Position numbers and translations under genes: made by a program. A stretch of DNA of 64,000 bases, taken from Tenggerimyces sp963762635 (GTDB lineage: Bacteria > Actinomycetota > Actinomycetes > Propionibacteriales > Actinopolymorphaceae). The stretch lies in assembly GCA_963762635.1 (NCBI GenBank), contig CAVXLQ010000004.1:186001-250000 (forward strand), in the 5' to 3' direction. Under the pieces are notes generated by a model. That model worked only from the letters and a program-made list of their open reading frames with translations. It had not been told where the DNA came from and did not search any database. This document shows positions 60,459 through 64,000 of this stretch, piece by piece. Position 1 is the stretch's first letter, and the number at the start of each line of letters is the position of its first letter.

Positions 60459-60478
60459 CTTGGAAAGCGGTTGCCAAG
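60459..60478. promoter_or_regulatory. LacI-type operator candidate, CTTGGAAAGCGGTTGCCAAG
   Basis: An imperfect 20-bp palindrome with TTGGAA and TTGCCAA arms around a central GC, 18 bases before the dehydrogenase ATG. It resembles the site at 48017-48032. Confidence 0.5.
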
Positions 60479-60496
60479 ACGGCTAGCCTCGGGTCC

Positions 60497-61519
60497 ATGG
60501 TTGACGCTCCGCGCCCGTTCGTGCTGCTCTCGATGGAACCCCGCCACCTCCCGCGGCTGTTCGACGACGCCGCGAGGGCGCGGCTCCAGCGGGTCGCGGA
60601 CGTCGACCTGTCCGACGAGGCGGTCGTCACCGACTTCACCGCGCAAGGCGTCGCCGAACGGTTGAAGGACGCCGAGATCCTGCTCACCGGTTGGGGAAGC
60701 CAGCCGATCGACGAGGCAGTCCTCGCGAATGCCCCGAGCCTGAAGGCGATCGTGCACTCCGCGGGCTCGGTCAAGGCCATCGTCACCGACGCGTGCTGGC
60801 AACGTGGACTCCCGGTCTCGAACGCCGTCGCCGCCAACGCGACCCCGGTCGCGGAGTACACGGTCGCGATGATTGTCCTTGCGAACAAGCACGTTCTGCC
60901 GATCCGCGACGCCTACCGGTCCCAGACCGTCAAGCAGGACTGGGCTGCCGTCTATCCGACGATCGGCAACTACGGTCAGGTGATCGGTATCGTCGGCGCG
61001 AGCCACGTCGGCCGCGAGGTGCTCCGACTGCTCGCCGGCTATGACTTCGAGCTGCTGCTCTCCGACCCGACGCTCACCGCTGCGGAAGCCGAAGAGCTGG
61101 GCGCTCAGCTCGTCGACCTCGACGAGCTGGTCGCACGTTCCGACGTCGTCAGCATCCACGCGCCCGACCTCCCGGCGACGTACCACCTGTTCGACCAGCG
61201 ACGCCTCGCCGCGCTCAAGGACCAAGCCACGCTGATCAACACCTCGCGCGGCAAGCTGATCGACACTCGGGCGCTCACCGAGGAGGTGGCGACCGGGCGG
61301 CTGAACGTCATCCTCGACGTCACCGATCCCGAGCCGCTGCCGCCGGACTCGAAGCTGTTCCAGCTGCCGAACGTGTTCCTCACCCCGCACATCGCCGGCT
61401 CGACCGGCGTGGAGGTCCGTCGGATGGGTGAGCTCGCCGTCGCCGAGATCGAGCGGTACGTCCGCGGCGAGCCGTTCGCCCACCCCGTCGACGGTGCACG
61501 TCTCGGCCTACTCGCCTAG
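60497..61519 (+). CDS. D-2-hydroxyacid dehydrogenase
   Basis: 340 residues. The substrate domain surrounds a NAD Rossmann domain with GQVIGIVGASHVGREVLRLLAGYDFELLLSDP, a GxS variant of the usual GxGxxG. DVVSIHAPDLPATYHLFDQRRLAALKDQATLINTSRGKLIDTRAL carries the catalytic Arg, followed by Glu in DVTDPEPLPPDSKLF and His in FLTPHIAGSTG. This is the standard Arg-Glu-His set. The substrate is an unknown hydroxy or sugar acid. It sits behind a LacI-type operator and nine bases before the PL6 lyase gene, so both are likely in one sugar-acid operon. Confidence 0.9.
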   Translation: MVDAPRPFVLLSMEPRHLPRLFDDAARARLQRVADVDLSDEAVVTDFTAQGVAERLKDAEILLTGWGSQPIDEAVLANAPSLKAIVHSAGSVKAIVTDACWQRGLPVSNAVAANATPVAEYTVAMIVLANKHVLPIRDAYRSQTVKQDWAAVYPTIGNYGQVIGIVGASHVGREVLRLLAGYDFELLLSDPTLTAAEAEELGAQLVDLDELVARSDVVSIHAPDLPATYHLFDQRRLAALKDQATLINTSRGKLIDTRALTEEVATGRLNVILDVTDPEPLPPDSKLFQLPNVFLTPHIAGSTGVEVRRMGELAVAEIERYVRGEPFAHPVDGARLGLLA

Positions 61520-61528
61520 GAGGTACGG

Positions 61529-62904
61529 ATGATCCGTGCAGTGCTCGTGGCTCTCGCGCTCGTTCTGTTCGTTCCCACGAGCAGGCGCAGGCGCAGGCCG
61601 GCGGCCCGGTGCGGGTCGACTCGCTCGCCGAGCTACAGCAGGCGATCGACGCGGCCCAGCCCGGCGCGACGATCGAGGTGGCCGACGGTACGTACGTCGC
61701 CGACAGCCCGATCGCGATCACCGGCAAGTCCGGCCTCACGATCACCGCCGCGAAGGTCGGCAAGGCGGAGATCACCGGGCCGCGCGGCTTCACGTTCAGC
61801 GGCTCGCACCACGTCGTGCTGCGCGGCTTCAAGCTCACGACCACGCAGACGTTGCGCGTACCGAGCGACTCCACGCACATCCGGATCACCCGCAACCACT
61901 TCGAGCTGACGACAGCGGCCGACGGCGACCATTGGCTCGGTGTGGACGGCGACGACGCGGAGATCGACCACAACACGTTCGCGAACAAGACCAACCTCGG
62001 CGTCTATCTGCCGATCTCCGGGCCGGACGGCAAGATCGCGCAACGGACGTGGATCCACCACAACTACTTCTTCAACCACCAGTTCACCGGCGACAACGGC
62101 GGCGAGCCGATCCGCCTCGGGCTCAGCTCCAAGCAGCTGCTGACGGCGAACGCGGTCGTCGAGTACAACCTGTTCGACAAGGTCGACGGCGATCCCGAGG
62201 CGATCTCGGTGAAGTCGTCGGACAACCTGATCCGCAACAACACGATCATCCGGAGCGAGGGCTCGATCGTGCTGCGGCACGGCAACCGGAACCGGGTCGA
62301 GGGCAACCTGATGTTCGGCGGCAAGTCGGGCATCCGCTTCTACGGCAACGACCACGTGATCGTGAACAACCAGGTCCGCGACAGCGCCGGCAGCGGGATC
62401 GTGATCGGCAGTGGCAGCGTCATCGACGACACCACGAGCACGGGCAACGACCGGCCTGACCGCGTGCTCATCGCGTTCAACACCTTGGTCGGGAACGCCG
62501 TCTCCATCACCGGCGAGGGCAACCGGCCGTTCGAGCCGCACGACTGCGTCGTCGCCAACAACGCGGTCGTGGGGTCGGGGACTCAGCTCGTGACGATGCC
62601 TCGTGGCGAGGTCGGCTTCCGGTGGGAGGGCAATTTGCTGTCCGGCGCTCCTGGTGGCGACCTGCCCGCTTCGGGGTACCGGGCTGTGGACCCGAAGCTG
62701 GTTTCCGACTCGTACGGGATCTACCGACCTTCGGGAAAGAGCCCGGCCATCGACGCGGCTATCGGCTCGTACCCGATGGTGTCGCTGGACGTCGACGGGC
62801 TCGCGCGGATGGGCGCGAAGGACGTCGGCGCGGACGAGCGGCGACCAGGTGGGCCGCGGCGGCACCCCTTGACGACGGCCGACGTCGGACCGCTCGCCCC
62901 GTAA
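61529..62904 (+). CDS. PL6-family polysaccharide lyase (alginate lyase/chondroitinase-B type), frameshift in signal peptide
   Basis: The mature protein, in frame from about 61590 (an internal start at 61609 is possible), is a right-handed beta-helix: VDSLAELQQAIDAAQPGATIEVADGTY, HHVVLRGFKL, NGGEPIRLGLSSK, VDGDPEAISVKSSDN and SIVLRHGNRNRVEGN. The Lys codon (62212-62214) and Arg codon (62275-62277) fit the catalytic pair of chondroitinase B and PL6 alginate lyases, and the Asn/Glu residues fit its calcium site. ATG 61529 with AGGAGG starts a hydrophobic signal (MIRAVLVALALVLFVPT) one base out of frame, so one base is missing at about 61575-61585. Repaired, it is 458 residues and secreted. It cleaves uronate-containing glycans by elimination. 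Confidence 0.87.
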
Positions 62905-62931
62905 CCAGCGATTTCTGCGTAGTCTCCGGAG

Positions 62932-63054
62932 ATGGGTAGAGGAGATCGACGTCGTGTGCGGTGGGTAAAGGAGCGGACCAAGGCGAAGCGTCTTCGGGAC
63001 CGTCGCAAGGCCGACGAGCGCGGTGCGACGCGTAAGGGTGACAGCAAGGCCTGA
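62932..63054 (+). CDS. 40-residue highly basic protein
   Basis: The small ORF starts MGRGDRRRVRWVKERTKAKR and ends ATRKGDSKA. About 40 % of residues are Arg or Lys. A ribosome site (CCGGAG) precedes the ATG. It resembles the tiny Arg/Lys-rich proteins conserved in actinobacteria (some are ribosome-associated), but I cannot name the family. It lies between the PL6 gene and dtxR. Confidence 0.65.
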   Translation: MGRGDRRRVRWVKERTKAKRLRDRRKADERGATRKGDSKA

Positions 63055-63159
63055 CCTCTTACGCCGAGCGCGTAGAGCAGCGTGCCTGCGTTGTCGGTGG
63101 GTACGCGTATCCTGGTGCCCCAGAGCGGGCTTGCTTCGACACCAGGGGAGCGCAGCGGC

Positions 63160-63861
63160 GTGAGCGTAAGCGATCTCATCGACACCACCGAGATGTACCT
63201 CAAGACCGTCTTCGAGCTTGAGGAAGAGGGCATCGTCCCTCTGCGCGCACGCATCGCCGAGCGCCTGCACCAGTCCGGACCGACGGTGTCGCAGACGGTC
63301 GCGCGCATGGAGCGCGACGGACTGCTGACCGTCGAGGGCGACCGGCACCTGGAGCTGTCCCCCGAGGGACGGACGCTGGCGATGCGCGTGATGCGGAAGC
63401 ACCGGCTGGCCGAGCGGCTGCTGGTCGACGTGATCGGGTTGGACTGGGAGCTGGTGCACGCCGAGGCCTGTCGGTGGGAGCACGTGATCTCCGAGGACGT
63501 CGAGCGCCGGCTGGTTCAGGTGCTGGGGCATCCGACCGAGTCGCCGTACGGGGACCCGATCCCGGGGCTGGACGAGCTCGGCGAGGCTCAGGCCGAGGAC
63601 TTCATGGACGGCGTCGAACGGCTGGACAAGGTGCTGATCGACGTCGGGCGGGACGAGGCGAAGGTCGTGATCCGGCGGATCTCCGAGCCGTTGCAGACCG
63701 AGCCCGAGCTGCTCGAGGTGTTTCGGCTGGCCGGGGTTTTGCCTGGCCGTACGGTCACCGTGTCGACCTCTGGTGGCCGGGTGACGCTGGCCGGTGGCGA
63801 GGGCGGCAACGCGGAGATCTCGGAGAGCGACGCGGCGCACGTCTTCGTGAAGCTGCCTTAG
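63160..63861 (+). CDS. ideR: DtxR/IdeR iron-dependent repressor
   Basis: 233 residues. The HTH domain reads LIDTTEMYLKTVFELEEEGIVPLRARIAERLHQSGPTVSQTVARMERDGLLTVEGDRHLELSPEG. The metal-binding and dimer domain has MRKHRLAERLLVDVIGLDWELVHAEACRWEHVISEDVERRL and GHPTESPYGDPIPGLDELG, including the Met, Cys, Glu and His residues of both iron sites. An SH3-like C-terminal domain follows. Iron-bound IdeR represses siderophore uptake genes, and the iron box at 35604-35622 is a good target. GTG 63160 has GGGGAG nine bases upstream and aligns with IdeR proteins. Confidence 0.93.
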   Translation: MSVSDLIDTTEMYLKTVFELEEEGIVPLRARIAERLHQSGPTVSQTVARMERDGLLTVEGDRHLELSPEGRTLAMRVMRKHRLAERLLVDVIGLDWELVHAEACRWEHVISEDVERRLVQVLGHPTESPYGDPIPGLDELGEAQAEDFMDGVERLDKVLIDVGRDEAKVVIRRISEPLQTEPELLEVFRLAGVLPGRTVTVSTSGGRVTLAGGEGGNAEISESDAAHVFVKLP

Positions 63862-64000
63862 CTCTTGGCTTTCTCGAGGTAGGCGAGGATCTCCGTCGTT
63901 CCGGCGGCGCCTTGCCAGCCGAGGCGTTGGTCGAGCTGCTCGCCGATCCTGTTGTCCTGCCAGATCGCTTGGAGCGCGGGCCTGAGGCGTTCGTCGGTGC
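63858..64000 (-). CDS. C-terminal end of an unrecognised protein (5' truncated)
   Basis: A minus-strand frame enters at the window edge and stops with TAA at 63858-63860, overlapping the ideR stop by two bases. The 46 visible residues include RLRPALQAIWQDNRIGEQLD and end LAYLEKAKS. The overlap of convergent stops is typical of real gene pairs in this window. No family can be assigned from this end. Confidence 0.6.
   Translation of the reverse strand, partial: TDERLRPALQAIWQDNRIGEQLDQRLGWQGAAGTTEILAYLEKAKS

Overview
The window is one 64 kb stretch of a high-GC (about 70 %) chromosome from an actinomycete. The signs are GTG starts, GTGA and ATGA gene overlaps, AfsR/SARP regulators, an actinobacterial-type phosphoserine aminotransferase, an IdeR/DtxR iron repressor with an iron box, and a DUF222/HNH protein of the 13E12 repeat family. 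A soil Propionibacteriales-like organism would fit, but I cannot fix the genus. I see no rRNA, tRNA, prophage, CRISPR array or transposase.

Layout. 0-7 kb: membrane protein DUF418, a DHA2-type MFS pump divergent from an XRE/MmyB-type regulator, an aldo/keto reductase, a TetR regulator with two palindromic operators facing an epimerase, and a DUF624 membrane protein. 7-13 kb: a cyclase-family hydrolase with a ThDP enzyme, a MerR regulator with a textbook 19-bp-spacer promoter, a Tm-1-like protein coupled to a PEP-hydrolase-like TIM barrel, and a methyltransferase. 13-23 kb: a membrane-anchored propeller-like protein, serC, a methyltransferase behind a second MerR-type promoter, several NAD-dependent epimerases including a tandem pair, a DMT exporter, an AraC regulator, a PPOX-fold protein and a DHFR-like protein. 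23-30.5 kb: two tandem AfsR-like giant regulators and a translationally coupled APH-fold kinase. 30.7-32.2 kb: a Tat-exported M15-like peptidase with a repeat C-terminus. 32-38.4 kb: an iron cluster made of a heterodimeric IrtAB-like ABC pair, an iron box, a truncated siderophore-binding protein, a sucrase/ferredoxin-like protein and a MerR-PdxH fusion. 38.4-38.66 kb: a probable structured small RNA with its own promoter and a 12-codon ORF. 40.7-45.5 kb: a DeoR-controlled amino-sugar cluster (SIS, ROK kinase, NagA, class II aldolase). 45.4-48 kb: a DUF222/HNH gene and about 1.3 kb of non-coding repeats. 48-58 kb: sugar oxidoreductase, isomerase, a carbohydrate ABC importer with two binding proteins, and a LacI regulator. 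58-64 kb: CAP-domain lipoprotein, flavin monooxygenase, a 26-bp direct repeat enclosing two covarying hairpins, 2-hydroxyacid dehydrogenase, PL6 polysaccharide lyase, a 40-residue basic protein and IdeR/DtxR.

How it fits together: the right half reads as uptake and breakdown of amino sugars and acidic polysaccharides under DeoR and LacI control. The iron cluster is probably repressed by the DtxR-family protein at the right end. Six genes carry single-base frameshifts inside otherwise well-conserved families, which more likely reflects indel errors in the sequence than six independent gene losses. Those genes are described as if the frame were restored, and the break is stated each time.
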